Source: Alphaproteobacteria bacterium (GTDB lineage Bacteria; Pseudomonadota; Alphaproteobacteria; Rhodobacterales; Rhodobacteraceae). From it: a stretch of DNA of 64,000 nt. Position numbers and translations under genes: made by a program. Position 1 is the stretch's first letter, and each line of letters begins with the position of its first letter. The notes below the pieces were generated by a model. That model did not search any database, was not told the DNA's origin, and worked only from the letters and a program-made list of their open reading frames with translations. Location: assembly GCA_030425145.1 (NCBI GenBank), contig JAUHVK010000015.1:1-64000 (forward strand), in the 5' to 3' direction. Below, one piece after another: positions 8,471 through 16,719 of the stretch.

Positions 8471-9523
8471 TCAGGCCGCAGACACAGCACCGGCACCCGT
8501 CGGATCAGACAGGTACGTGAGCACATCATTTTTGCCAATGACGCCGATGGGGGTGTCACCCTCCATCACCGCAAGGTCGGTCGGACTGGTGACAAGAGTG
8601 GTCATCACTTCCTGCACCCGCGCGTCAGCATCCACAGTCTGTGCACCCGCGTCCGGTTGGTCGGCGCGCATCACGTCACGGGCACGCAACACGCCCAACG
8701 GGTTCATATGTTTGACAAAGTCGGCCACGTAGTCGTTCGACGGGTTGCGGAAAATGTCCTGCGGTGTGCCGCATTGTACGATGCGGCCGCCCTCCATGAT
8801 GGCAATTCGATTTCCGATCTTGAACGCCTCGTCCAGATCGTGGCTGACAAAGATGATCGTGCGCTTCAGCCGTTGCTGCAATTCCAGCAGCTCATCCTGC
8901 AACTTGGTGCGGATCAGCGGGTCGAGGGCGGAAAACGGCTCGTCCATGAGCAGGATCGGCGCATCGGTTGCAAAGGCGCGGGCAAGCCCGACACGCTGCT
9001 GCATCCCGCCCGAAAGTTCCGAAACCTTGCGGTCGGCCCAATCTGCCAGCCCCACCAGCGCCAGCTGTTTTTCGACCTGTTCGTTGCGCTCGGTCTTGGA
9101 CTGTCCGCCCAGTTCCAGGCCAAGGCCTACATTCTCACGTACACTGCGCCAGGGCAGCAAACCGAACTGCTGGAACACCATCGCCACATGGCGCAGCCGG
9201 ATCGTGCGCAACACATCGGCGCTGGCGTTTGTCACATCGACCAGTTGTTTGCCGTCATGCACCCGCACGCAGCCCCGCGCTACGGGGTTCAACCCGTTAA
9301 CGGCGCGCAGCAGCGTGGACTTGCCCGACCCGGACAACCCCATCAGCACGAGGATCTCGCCCTCGGCCACGTCGAGCGAACAGTCATGGACCCCCAGCAC
9401 CTGCCCGGTGTCCTTCTGGATCTGGGCACGGTCCTGCCCGGCATCCATCATCGGCAAGGCCGATTGCGGCTTGTCCCCGAACACGATGGAGACATTGTCG
9501 AATTCAACGCGCGTGTTGCTCAT
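8471..9523 (-). CDS. choV: Choline/betaine ABC transporter ATP-binding protein ChoV
   Basis: A 350-residue ProV-type ATPase energising quaternary-amine uptake. Walker A GLSGSGKST (62-70), signature LSGGMQQR (about 170-177) and Walker B ILLMDEP (190-196) are intact. The C-terminal 80 residues form a CBS-like region (DARVQEVMTTLV, DTPIGVIGKNDVL), usual for osmo-regulated family members. The ATG overlaps the stop of choW by 4 bases. Last gene of choXWV; the divergent bet genes identify choline as the likely substrate. Confidence 0.93.
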   Translation of the reverse strand: MSNTRVEFDNVSIVFGDKPQSALPMMDAGQDRAQIQKDTGQVLGVHDCSLDVAEGEILVLMGLSGSGKSTLLRAVNGLNPVARGCVRVHDGKQLVDVTNASADVLRTIRLRHVAMVFQQFGLLPWRSVRENVGLGLELGGQSKTERNEQVEKQLALVGLADWADRKVSELSGGMQQRVGLARAFATDAPILLMDEPFSALDPLIRTKLQDELLELQQRLKRTIIFVSHDLDEAFKIGNRIAIMEGGRIVQCGTPQDIFRNPSNDYVADFVKHMNPLGVLRARDVMRADQPDAGAQTVDADARVQEVMTTLVTSPTDLAVMEGDTPIGVIGKNDVLTYLSDPTGAGAVSAA

Positions 9524-10356
9524 TTCTGGCGCTCCATCCGCAGCATCCGATCAAGAATGATGGCGACGACAACGATCACGAACCCGCTTTCGAACCCGCG
9601 TGCGGTGTTCACCTGGTTCAACGCCCGCACCACCGGCACACCCAACCCGTCTGCGCCGACCAGTGCCGCGATCACCACCATCGACAGCGAAAGCATGATG
9701 GTCTGGTTCAGCCCGGTCATGATCTGCGGCAGTGCAGATGGCAGTTCGACCTTCCACAGAAGTTGCGATTTGGTGGCGCCGAACGCCTCAGCCGCTTCGA
9801 TCAGGGGCAGTGGTGTGGAACTCACGCCAAGATGTGTAAGGCGGATCGGAGCTGGCAAAACAAAGATCACGGTCGCGATCAGCCCGGGCACCATGCCAAT
9901 GCCGAAAAACACAATCGCAGGAATAAGATAGACAAATGTGGGCAGCGTCTGCATCAGATCCAGAACCGGCCGCATCCACGCATAGAGTTTGGGTCGGTGC
10001 GCCATGGCGATGCCGATAGGCACACCCACGCCCATACAGACGACGCATGCCGACAGCACCAGTGTCAGGCTTTCGGTCGTTTCCTCCCAATAGCCTTGGT
10101 TGATGATGAACAGGAACCCAAGCGCCACGAACAGCGCGACCTTCCAACTGCGTTGCAGGTAATAGGTCAGCGCAACGAACAGCCCGACGATCACCAGCGG
10201 GTGCGGTGTTTCCAGCAGCCAGAGGAAGCCGTCGATCATTGCCTCGAGCGCATCCGACAGAGCGTCAAAGAAAAACGCGCCGTTGCTTTCGAGCCAGTCA
10301 AAGGCTGACCCGGCGATCTTGCCCACCGGGATCTTGTTCTCGGTCAACCAGTCCAT
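9520..10356 (-). CDS. choW: Choline ABC transporter permease ChoW
   Basis: A 278-residue ProW-family inner-membrane permease with about six to seven hydrophobic segments and the binding-protein-dependent transport EAA-like loop EAAEAFGATKSQLLWKVELP. It forms the channel for ChoV/ChoX. A GC-rich hairpin separates it from choX upstream, which may lower its expression relative to the binding protein. Confidence 0.93.
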   Translation of the reverse strand: MDWLTENKIPVGKIAGSAFDWLESNGAFFFDALSDALEAMIDGFLWLLETPHPLVIVGLFVALTYYLQRSWKVALFVALGFLFIINQGYWEETTESLTLVLSACVVCMGVGVPIGIAMAHRPKLYAWMRPVLDLMQTLPTFVYLIPAIVFFGIGMVPGLIATVIFVLPAPIRLTHLGVSSTPLPLIEAAEAFGATKSQLLWKVELPSALPQIMTGLNQTIMLSLSMVVIAALVGADGLGVPVVRALNQVNTARGFESGFVIVVVAIILDRMLRMERQK

Positions 10357-10376
10357 GGAAGGTCCCCATACATCAT

Positions 10377-10403
10377 AAAGAAAGGGCGGCTCGATGCCGC
10401 CCC
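10377..10403 (-). terminator. Hairpin between choX and choW, likely leaky terminator
   Basis: On the minus strand GGGCGGC and GCCGCCC pair around a 5-base loop, followed by TTTCTTT. It sits in the 54-base gap between the choX stop and choW start. The interrupted T-run suggests partial termination or mRNA stabilisation that favours binding-protein production. Function is inferred from structure only. Confidence 0.6.
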
Positions 10404-10410
10404 GTCCAGT

Positions 10411-11328
10411 TTACTGAAGAGCGGCCTTCACCGCTGCCACGGCATCGCCGCCATCCTTGGTCGTCACGCCGTCGAGCCAGCCCATATAGGCGTCCGGATT
10501 TGCCTGAAGCCAAGCAGTCGCCGCGTCACGCGCCTCGGCCCCGTCATTCAGGATCGCGCCCATGATCTCGTTTTCCATGGCCAGCGTGAATTCGAGGTTT
10601 GTCAGCAGCTTACCCACGTTCGGGCAGGAGTCGACGTAACCTGCGGAGGTGTTCGTAAAGACGGTTGCACCACCGAGGTTGGGGCCAAACCAGTCGTCGC
10701 CACCTTCAAGATAGGTCATCTCGAAATTCGCGTTCATCGGGTGCGGTTCCCAACCCAGGAACACAACCGGTTCTCCACGGTCGTCGGCACGAGCGACCTG
10801 TGCCAGCATACCTTGCTCAGAGCTTTCGACGACTTCGAAGCCCTCGAGGTCAAACGCATTTGCCGCAATCATGTCCATGATCAGGCGGTTGCCGTCATTG
10901 CCCGGCTCGATGCCGTAAATCTCGCCATCCAGCGCATCGCGTTGTGCGGCGATGGCGGCAAAGCTGGTGATGCCCAGATCGGCACCGGCCTTGTTGGTGG
11001 CCAGCGTGTATTTCGCGCCTTCGAGGTTGGCGCGCACCGTGTCCACGGTACCTGCCTCGCGGTAGGGGGCAATGTCGGCTTCCATCGTCGGCATCCAGTT
11101 GCCCAGGAACACGTCCACGTCACCTTCGGCGAGCGCGGTATAGGTCACCGGGACCGACAGAACTTTTATGTCTGTCTCATATCCCAGCGCGTCGAGAACA
11201 ACCGTGGTTGCTGCAGTTGTTGCGGTGATGTCGGTCCAGCCCACGTCCGAAAAGGTGACGCTGTCGCAATCGGCCGTTGCGGCACCGGCCGCACAAATAG
11301 CGACAACAGAAAGTGAAGATTTCATCAT
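10411..11328 (-). CDS. choX: Choline ABC transporter substrate-binding protein ChoX
   Basis: A 305-residue periplasmic binding protein of the OpuAC family, beginning MMKSSLSVVAICAAGAATA, a signal peptide with cleavage expected near residue 20. The mature part (CDSVTFSDVGWTDITATT, FLGNWMPTMEADI) resembles ChoX of Sinorhizobium; the aromatic residues in these segments fit a cation-pi choline box. The first of two adjacent ATGs is chosen because GGGAG lies about 9 bases upstream. It is the first gene of the importer operon and is divergent from betI. Confidence 0.92.
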   Translation of the reverse strand: MMKSSLSVVAICAAGAATADCDSVTFSDVGWTDITATTAATTVVLDALGYETDIKVLSVPVTYTALAEGDVDVFLGNWMPTMEADIAPYREAGTVDTVRANLEGAKYTLATNKAGADLGITSFAAIAAQRDALDGEIYGIEPGNDGNRLIMDMIAANAFDLEGFEVVESSEQGMLAQVARADDRGEPVVFLGWEPHPMNANFEMTYLEGGDDWFGPNLGGATVFTNTSAGYVDSCPNVGKLLTNLEFTLAMENEIMGAILNDGAEARDAATAWLQANPDAYMGWLDGVTTKDGGDAVAAVKAALQ

Positions 11329-11362
11329 GTTTGTGGTCTCCCTGACAGAGTTTGGTTTTTTG

Positions 11363-11382
11363 TTGATTGACGAGTCAATTAA
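11363..11382. promoter_or_regulatory. BetI-type operator in choX-betI divergent region
   Basis: TTGATTGAC and GTCAATTAA form a 9-base-arm inverted repeat (8 of 9 pairs match) around a 2-base centre, midway in the 106-base gap between divergent choX and betI. Known BetI sites are similar AT-rich palindromes with a TTGA...TCAA core. The position would let BetI control both the importer and its own operon. Choline release of repression is established for BetI; use of this exact site is inference. Confidence 0.75.
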
Positions 11383-11434
11383 AAACGCCATACGCTCCCG
11401 GACGTCAAACACTTATTTGTTTTCGGAGTCGAAC

Positions 11435-12031
11435 GTGCCGAAGCTCGGGATGGAGCCTATACGCCGCGAGGCGCTCGTAAAAGCAACGATTGCCGAGATC
11501 GGAAAAGCGGGCTCACTCGATGTGACCGTGGCCCAGATCGCGCGGCGGGCGGGCATGTCATCGGCACTGGCGCATCATTATTTCGGTGGCAAAAACCAGA
11601 TCTTTCTGGCCGCGATGCGCCACACGCTCAGCCTTTACGGGGCCGAGGTGCGCGGTGCTTTGACCATGGCGCAAGGTCCCCGCGGGCGGACCGAGGCGAT
11701 CATTCGGGCCGGGTTCACTCAGTCGAACTTTCGTCGCGAAGTTATTGCGGCTTGGCTGAATTTTTACGTTTTGGCCCAGTCCGACAATCATGCGCGCCGT
11801 CTTTTGGGTGTGTACCAGCGCCGCCTGCATTCGAACCTCGTCTACAATCTGCGACCGCTGGTCGGCGCACATGCTTCAGGTGCCGCGTTGCGGATAGCCG
11901 GTCTGATCGACGGCCTCTATCTCCGCGAAGCACTGAGCAAGGGCGTGCCCTCCGGCAATGACGCCACTCAGCAGGTTCTGACCCTGCTTGACCACGAAAT
12001 CACCCATGCGCACAGGGAGCCGACAGAATGA
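11435..12031 (+). CDS. betI: Choline-responsive TetR-family repressor BetI
   Basis: A 198-residue TetR-family repressor. It starts at GTG with CGGAG 6 bases upstream and reads [14 protein letters not shown], the canonical BetI N-terminus. HTH lies at about 27-50 ([19 protein letters not shown]). Represses the bet operon until choline binds. Its stop overlaps the betB start by 4 bases. A palindrome matching BetI operators lies upstream. Confidence 0.95.
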   Translation: MPKLGMEPIRREALVKATIAEIGKAGSLDVTVAQIARRAGMSSALAHHYFGGKNQIFLAAMRHTLSLYGAEVRGALTMAQGPRGRTEAIIRAGFTQSNFRREVIAAWLNFYVLAQSDNHARRLLGVYQRRLHSNLVYNLRPLVGAHASGAALRIAGLIDGLYLREALSKGVPSGNDATQQVLTLLDHEITHAHREPTE

Positions 12032-13485
12032 GCTACGACACCCAGCCCAAAGCCAGCCATTTCATCGACGGTGCCTATGTCGAAGACACAAGCGGCACAC
12101 CGATTCCCGTCATCTACCCGGCGACCGGCGAACAGATCGCCACGGTCTACGCCGCGACCCCGGCCATCGTCGATCAGGCGCTTGCCGCTGCCCATCGCGC
12201 GCAAAAGGAATGGGCCGCGATGTCCGGCACCGAGCGGGGGCGCATTCTGCGCCGGGCTGCTGACATGATGCGGGAACGAAATCACGACCTTTCGGTCTTG
12301 GAGACTTTTGATACCGGCAAACCCTATCAGGAAACCATCGCCGTCGACGCCACCAGCGGCGCGGATGCGCTGGAGTATTTCGGCGGACTCGCAGGCAGCC
12401 TGACCGGCGAACATATCCAGCTTGGCGAAGACTGGGTCTACACCCGTCGCGAACCGTTGGGCGTCTGCGTGGGTATTGGCGCGTGGAACTATCCGACCCA
12501 GATCGCCTGCTGGAAAGGCGCGCCCGCTTTGGCCTGCGGCAATGCGATGGTCTTCAAACCGTCCGAGACGACACCGCTCTGCGCGCTGAAGGTGGCCGAG
12601 ATCCTTCACGAAGCAGGATTGCCTGCCGGTATCTACAACGTGGTTCAGGGGCTGGGCGAGGTTGGTGCGTCGCTTGTCACCGACCCGCGCGTGGCCAAGG
12701 TGTCGCTGACCGGTTCTGTACCAACTGGTAAAAAAGTGTATGCCGCCGCTGCCGCGCAGATGAAGCATGTAACGATGGAACTGGGTGGGAAATCTCCTTT
12801 GCTGGTTTTTGAAGATGCCGATCTGGAAAACGCAGTGGGCGGCGCGATCCTCGGCAATTTCTATTCCTCGGGTCAGGTCTGTTCGAACGGGACACGGGTA
12901 TTTGTGCAGAAGGGTATTAAGGAAGCGTTTCTGAAACGCCTGACGGAACGCCTTTCGACGGCCGTAATTGGCGATCCTATGGATGAGGCAACCAATTTCG
13001 GACCGATGGTTTCCGAAAAACAGATGAAAATCGTCCTCGATTATATTGAAAAAGGCGAAAATGAAGGCGCGCGTCTGGTCACTGGCGGCAAGCGCTTGGA
13101 TCGTGACGGGTTTTACCTGCAACCAACCGTATTTGCTGACGTAAAAGACGGCATGATCATCGCCAGGGAAGAGATCTTTGGCCCGGTTATGGCGGTGCTG
13201 GATTTCGACACCGAAGAAGAGGTGATCGCCCGCGCCAATGACACGGAATTCGGTCTGTCCGCCGGTGTGTTCACCCGCGATCTGTCGCGCGCGCACCGGG
13301 TGATTGCGCGTCTTGAGGCAGGCAGTTGCTTTATCAACTCTTACAACGATGCTCCGGTCGAAGCTCCGTTCGGCGGCACCAAGATGTCCGGTGTTGGGCG
13401 CGAAAACTCTAAAGCTGCAATCAATCATTACAGCGAACTGAAATCCGTCTACGTCCGAATGGGCGATGTTGAGGCGCCGTTCTAA
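12028..13485 (+). CDS. betB: Betaine-aldehyde dehydrogenase BetB
   Basis: A 485-residue NAD(P)-dependent aldehyde dehydrogenase converting betaine aldehyde to glycine betaine in the cytosol. Visible are the cofactor motif [12 protein letters not shown], the general base in MELGGKSPL and the nucleophile Cys285 in GQVCSNG. Length is normal. Lies between betI and betA in one operon. Choline sulfatase (betC), often inserted here in relatives, is absent. Confidence 0.96.
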   Translation: MSYDTQPKASHFIDGAYVEDTSGTPIPVIYPATGEQIATVYAATPAIVDQALAAAHRAQKEWAAMSGTERGRILRRAADMMRERNHDLSVLETFDTGKPYQETIAVDATSGADALEYFGGLAGSLTGEHIQLGEDWVYTRREPLGVCVGIGAWNYPTQIACWKGAPALACGNAMVFKPSETTPLCALKVAEILHEAGLPAGIYNVVQGLGEVGASLVTDPRVAKVSLTGSVPTGKKVYAAAAAQMKHVTMELGGKSPLLVFEDADLENAVGGAILGNFYSSGQVCSNGTRVFVQKGIKEAFLKRLTERLSTAVIGDPMDEATNFGPMVSEKQMKIVLDYIEKGENEGARLVTGGKRLDRDGFYLQPTVFADVKDGMIIAREEIFGPVMAVLDFDTEEEVIARANDTEFGLSAGVFTRDLSRAHRVIARLEAGSCFINSYNDAPVEAPFGGTKMSGVGRENSKAAINHYSELKSVYVRMGDVEAPF

Positions 13486-13494
13486 GGTACTGCA

Positions 13495-15153
13495 ATGCAA
13501 TCCGAATATGTCATCGTTGGCGCAGGCTCCGCTGGCTGTGCACTGGCCTACCGCTTGTCCGAGGCCGGGAGATCCGTGACTGTCATCGAACATGGCGGCA
13601 CAGATGCCGGCCCGTTTATTCAGATGCCCGGCGCGCTCAGCTATCCGATGAACATGAAGCGCTATGACTGGGGGTTTCAGACCGAACCGGAACCCCATCT
13701 TGGCGGACGTCGGCTGGCCTGTCCGCGCGGCAAGGTGATTGGCGGGTCATCGTCGATCAACGGCATGATCTATGTGCGCGGTCATGCGCGGGATTTCGAC
13801 CATTGGCGGGATCAAGGCGCGACCGGTTGGGGATATGCGGATGTTTTGCCCTATTACCAAAGACTTGAGAGTTGGCATTCGGGTGGTCACGGCGGCGACC
13901 AAGACTGGCGCGGAAGCGATGGTCCGTTGCACATCACGCGCGGAGATCGGACCAATCCGCTGACGCGCGCCTTTGTTGAGGCGGGTGCTCAAGCGGGATA
14001 CGGCGTAACGGGTGATTATAACGGGCACCGGCAGGAGGGTGTCGGGCCGTTTGACATGACCGTTTGGCAGGGTGAACGCTGGTCGGCAGCCAAGGCTTAC
14101 TTGCGGCCTGCGATGAAGCGCGGAAACTGTACTGTTATCAAGGGGTTTGCCCGACGTGTTGTGATCGAGAACGGGCGCGCCACTGGGGTCGAGATTGAAC
14201 AGGCGGGGCAAATCAAAGTCATTGGCGCTTCTGTTGAAGTGATACTTTCAGCTTCTGCCATTAACTCCCCGAAATTGTTGATGCTTTCGGGTGTCGGCCC
14301 TGCGGAGCATCTGCGTGAACATGGGATTGAGGTTGTTGCCGATCGGCCCGGTGTCGGGCAGAATTTGCAGGACCACCTGGAGGTCTATGTGCAGGCGGCG
14401 GTGAGCCAGCCGGTGAGCCTTTACAAGTACTGGAACCTGCTGGGTAAAGCCTATGTCGGTGCGCGCTGGCTGCTGACGAAAACCGGGCCCGGAGCGTCTA
14501 ACCAGTTTGAAAGTGCTGGATTTATTCGGACTGGGGCGGGGGTGGAGTATCCGGATTTGCAGATCCATTTCCTGCCGATCGCGGTGCGGTATGACGGTCA
14601 GGCTGCGGCCGAAGGCCATGGGTTCCAGGCGCATGTCGGGCCGATGCGGTCGCCGTCACGGGGGGAGATCACGTTAACCTCTTCCGACCCCAAGACGGAC
14701 CCACGGATCTTTTTCAACTACATGAGCCATGAGCAGGATTGGGCCGATTTCCGGCAGGGTATCCGGCTGGTGCGCGAGATCTTTGGGCAGGACGCGTTCA
14801 AGCCTTATTACAAGCATGAAATCCAGCCGGGTGATGCGGCGCAAAGCGATGAAATGCTTGATGATTTCATCCGCGATCATGCCGAGAGCGCGTATCATCC
14901 CTGTGGCACCTGTAAAATGGGTGCAAAGGATGATCCGATGGCGGTTGTCGACCCCGAAACACGGGTGATCGGTGTCGAAGGTTTACGCGTGGCGGACAGT
15001 TCGATTTTCCCCCGGATCACCAACGGAAACCTTAACGCTCCGTCGATTTTGGTGGGGGAAAAGGCCGCCGATCATATTTTGGGCAAAACACCGTTGCCGG
15101 CCGATAATCGGGAGCCTTGGGTACATCCCGACTGGCAGACCGCACAGCGTTGA
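13495..15153 (+). CDS. betA: Choline dehydrogenase BetA
   Basis: A 552-residue GMC-family flavoprotein oxidising choline to betaine aldehyde, normally membrane-associated and feeding electrons to the respiratory chain. The FAD-binding motif [18 protein letters not shown] is at 8-25, GMC signatures [14 protein letters not shown] and [17 protein letters not shown] follow, and the C-terminal active-site segment ([20 protein letters not shown]) is complete. It begins 9 bases after betB. Confidence 0.95.
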   Translation: MQSEYVIVGAGSAGCALAYRLSEAGRSVTVIEHGGTDAGPFIQMPGALSYPMNMKRYDWGFQTEPEPHLGGRRLACPRGKVIGGSSSINGMIYVRGHARDFDHWRDQGATGWGYADVLPYYQRLESWHSGGHGGDQDWRGSDGPLHITRGDRTNPLTRAFVEAGAQAGYGVTGDYNGHRQEGVGPFDMTVWQGERWSAAKAYLRPAMKRGNCTVIKGFARRVVIENGRATGVEIEQAGQIKVIGASVEVILSASAINSPKLLMLSGVGPAEHLREHGIEVVADRPGVGQNLQDHLEVYVQAAVSQPVSLYKYWNLLGKAYVGARWLLTKTGPGASNQFESAGFIRTGAGVEYPDLQIHFLPIAVRYDGQAAAEGHGFQAHVGPMRSPSRGEITLTSSDPKTDPRIFFNYMSHEQDWADFRQGIRLVREIFGQDAFKPYYKHEIQPGDAAQSDEMLDDFIRDHAESAYHPCGTCKMGAKDDPMAVVDPETRVIGVEGLRVADSSIFPRITNGNLNAPSILVGEKAADHILGKTPLPADNREPWVHPDWQTAQR

Positions 15154-15496
15154 ACCGTACAGAAAGGGTGCCTGAACTGTACAGGTGGCTTGGTGCAATC
15201 ACCGTATCCTTTCGTTCATTAAAAGTGAACGAAAACTGATGAGCGTTCGATTTATCGTGTCATCGGCGGCAACCGATCCTTAACACCTCCGGGCTAAGAT
15301 CAAGGTGTCGGCAAAGCTGTCGGATGGGATTTGAGCCAGCTTGCGCCACATGTCTTTTGGTCGGGCGCATGGACGCAATTCCGGATTGGGTTGGAGTGAT
15401 GCCCGATCCTTGCACGTTATGGGGAAAGTGAGAGCAGGATTGTCACGGCTCCAGTAACCTTCTGTAACCTGCCTGAGCTATGGCGTATCACACGGT
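15154..15496. other. Intergenic region betA-pqiA with palindromes
   Basis: No gene is supported in these 343 bases. Just after betA, GTACAG (15157-15162) and CTGTAC (15177-15182) could form a stem and might end the bet transcript, though no T-run follows. A 9-base-arm perfect palindrome lies further on (separate entry). The rest should hold the promoter of the MCE/Pqi operon. Confidence 0.5.
15210..15234. promoter_or_regulatory. Perfect 9-base-arm inverted repeat
   Basis: TTTCGTTCA and TGAACGAAA flank a 7-base AT-rich spacer (TTAAAAG). The symmetry and lack of a T-run favour a protein-binding site over a terminator. It lies about 260 bases upstream of the first pqiA-like gene and 57 bases after betA. 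The regulator is not known. Confidence 0.5.
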
Positions 15497-16120
15497 ATGA
15501 CCGACTCACTTTCCGACCTGATTGCCTGCCCGAAATGTGATGCGCTTCACCGCACGCCGCAGATCGCTGCTGGTGCGCAGGCGCGGTGCGTGCGTTGTGG
15601 GACGGTTCTGATGGCGCCGCGCAATGGCGCGATGACGCGGATTGTGATGCTGTCGGTGACGGCGCTGATCCTGATGATCGCGGCGGTCTTTTTCCCATTC
15701 CTTGAGTTGAGCGTTAAGGGGCTGGGGCGGAAAAGCTCGGTGTTCGATGCCATTCTGGCATTTTCGGACGGGTTGATGCTGCCGCTGTCCTTTGCGGTGG
15801 CGGCGCTGATTGTCGTGTTGCCGATCACCCGGTTCGTCGCCCTGATCTATGTGTTTGCGCCCATGGCGCTGGGGTGGGCCCCGGCACGTCATGCGCGGCG
15901 GGTGTTCAAGCTGGCCGAACATATCCGTCCCTGGGCGATGGCAGAGGTGTTTATCATCGGCGTTGCCGTGGCGCTGGTGAAAGTGGCGGGGTTGGCGCAG
16001 GTGACATTGGGGCCAGCGTTCTGGGCCTTTGTCGGCCTCGTGATCATCACGGTTCTCAAGGATAATTTCATGTGTCGGGTAACGGTATGGCAAACGCTGA
16101 ACGCGCGCAGCCTGTCCTGA
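15497..16120 (+). CDS. pqiA: PqiA-like membrane protein, first half
   Basis: A 207-residue inner-membrane protein with a cytosolic zinc ribbon (C11-x2-C14 and C31-x2-C34) followed by about four transmembrane helices. It equals one of the two PqiA domains that are fused in the roughly 420-residue PqiA of E. coli. Works with MCE protein PqiB in phospholipid traffic across the periplasm. The coding end overlaps the second pqiA gene by 49 bases. Confidence 0.88.
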   Translation: MTDSLSDLIACPKCDALHRTPQIAAGAQARCVRCGTVLMAPRNGAMTRIVMLSVTALILMIAAVFFPFLELSVKGLGRKSSVFDAILAFSDGLMLPLSFAVAALIVVLPITRFVALIYVFAPMALGWAPARHARRVFKLAEHIRPWAMAEVFIIGVAVALVKVAGLAQVTLGPAFWAFVGLVIITVLKDNFMCRVTVWQTLNARSLS

Positions 16121-16719
16121 CGGCGCGGGCCGCTGGGTTGGTGGGCTGTGCCGAATGCGGCCATGTCCACCCTTTGGGCACTCAGGAATGCACGGTTTGC
16201 GGATCGCATCTGGTGAGCCGCGACAGGAACAGCCTGCAACGGGTCTGGGCGTGGCTGTTTGCCGGCATGGTCGTTTATGTGCCTGCCAATGTTTATCCGA
16301 TGCTGCGCACCACGACATTCGGGCACACGAAGGAAAGCACCATTGTTGGCGGTGTGTTCGAGTTGATGGAGCACGGCTCTTTTGCCGTTGCCTTCATCGT
16401 TTTCTTTGCCTCGGTTGTGATCCCGGTAAGCAAGTTCATCGCGATCGCCTATCTGGCGTGGCGCGTGCAGCGCGGAAAGCCCGGCACGTCGAGCCACTTT
16501 CATCTTTATGAAGTCGTGGAGTTCATTGGCCGATGGTCGATGATCGACGTGTTTGTCGTGGCCATTCTCTCGGCCCTTGTGCAATTGAATTTTGTGGCCT
16601 CTATCCATCCGGGCATTGCCGCCGTGAGTTTCGCGCTTTCGGTTGCATTCACCATGATTTCTGCCAATAGCTTCGATCCCAGACTGATCTGGGACGCACC
16701 AGAAGGACAAAAGGTTTGA
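16072..16719 (+). CDS. pqiA: PqiA-like membrane protein, second half
   Basis: A 215-residue partner of the preceding protein, again a zinc ribbon (CAECGHVHPLGTQECTVCGSH) plus about four helices including the family segment FAGMVVYVPANVYPM. GTG is taken as start because AAGGA lies 9 bases upstream; an ATG 15 bases later is possible. Its stop overlaps the pqiB start by 4 bases. The two proteins probably reconstitute the double-domain PqiA as a heterodimer. Confidence 0.88.
   Translation: MSGNGMANAERAQPVLTARAAGLVGCAECGHVHPLGTQECTVCGSHLVSRDRNSLQRVWAWLFAGMVVYVPANVYPMLRTTTFGHTKESTIVGGVFELMEHGSFAVAFIVFFASVVIPVSKFIAIAYLAWRVQRGKPGTSSHFHLYEVVEFIGRWSMIDVFVVAILSALVQLNFVASIHPGIAAVSFALSVAFTMISANSFDPRLIWDAPEGQKV

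Noticed and set aside
8321..9931. A 536-codon plus-strand frame over choV and choW
   Set aside because: Opposite strand carries clear Walker motifs and permease helices; this frame has no family features.
11968..13698. A 576-codon open frame antisense to betB
   Set aside because: Antisense shadow caused by high GC and third-position bias; translation shows no recognisable family, while betB on the other strand is unambiguous.
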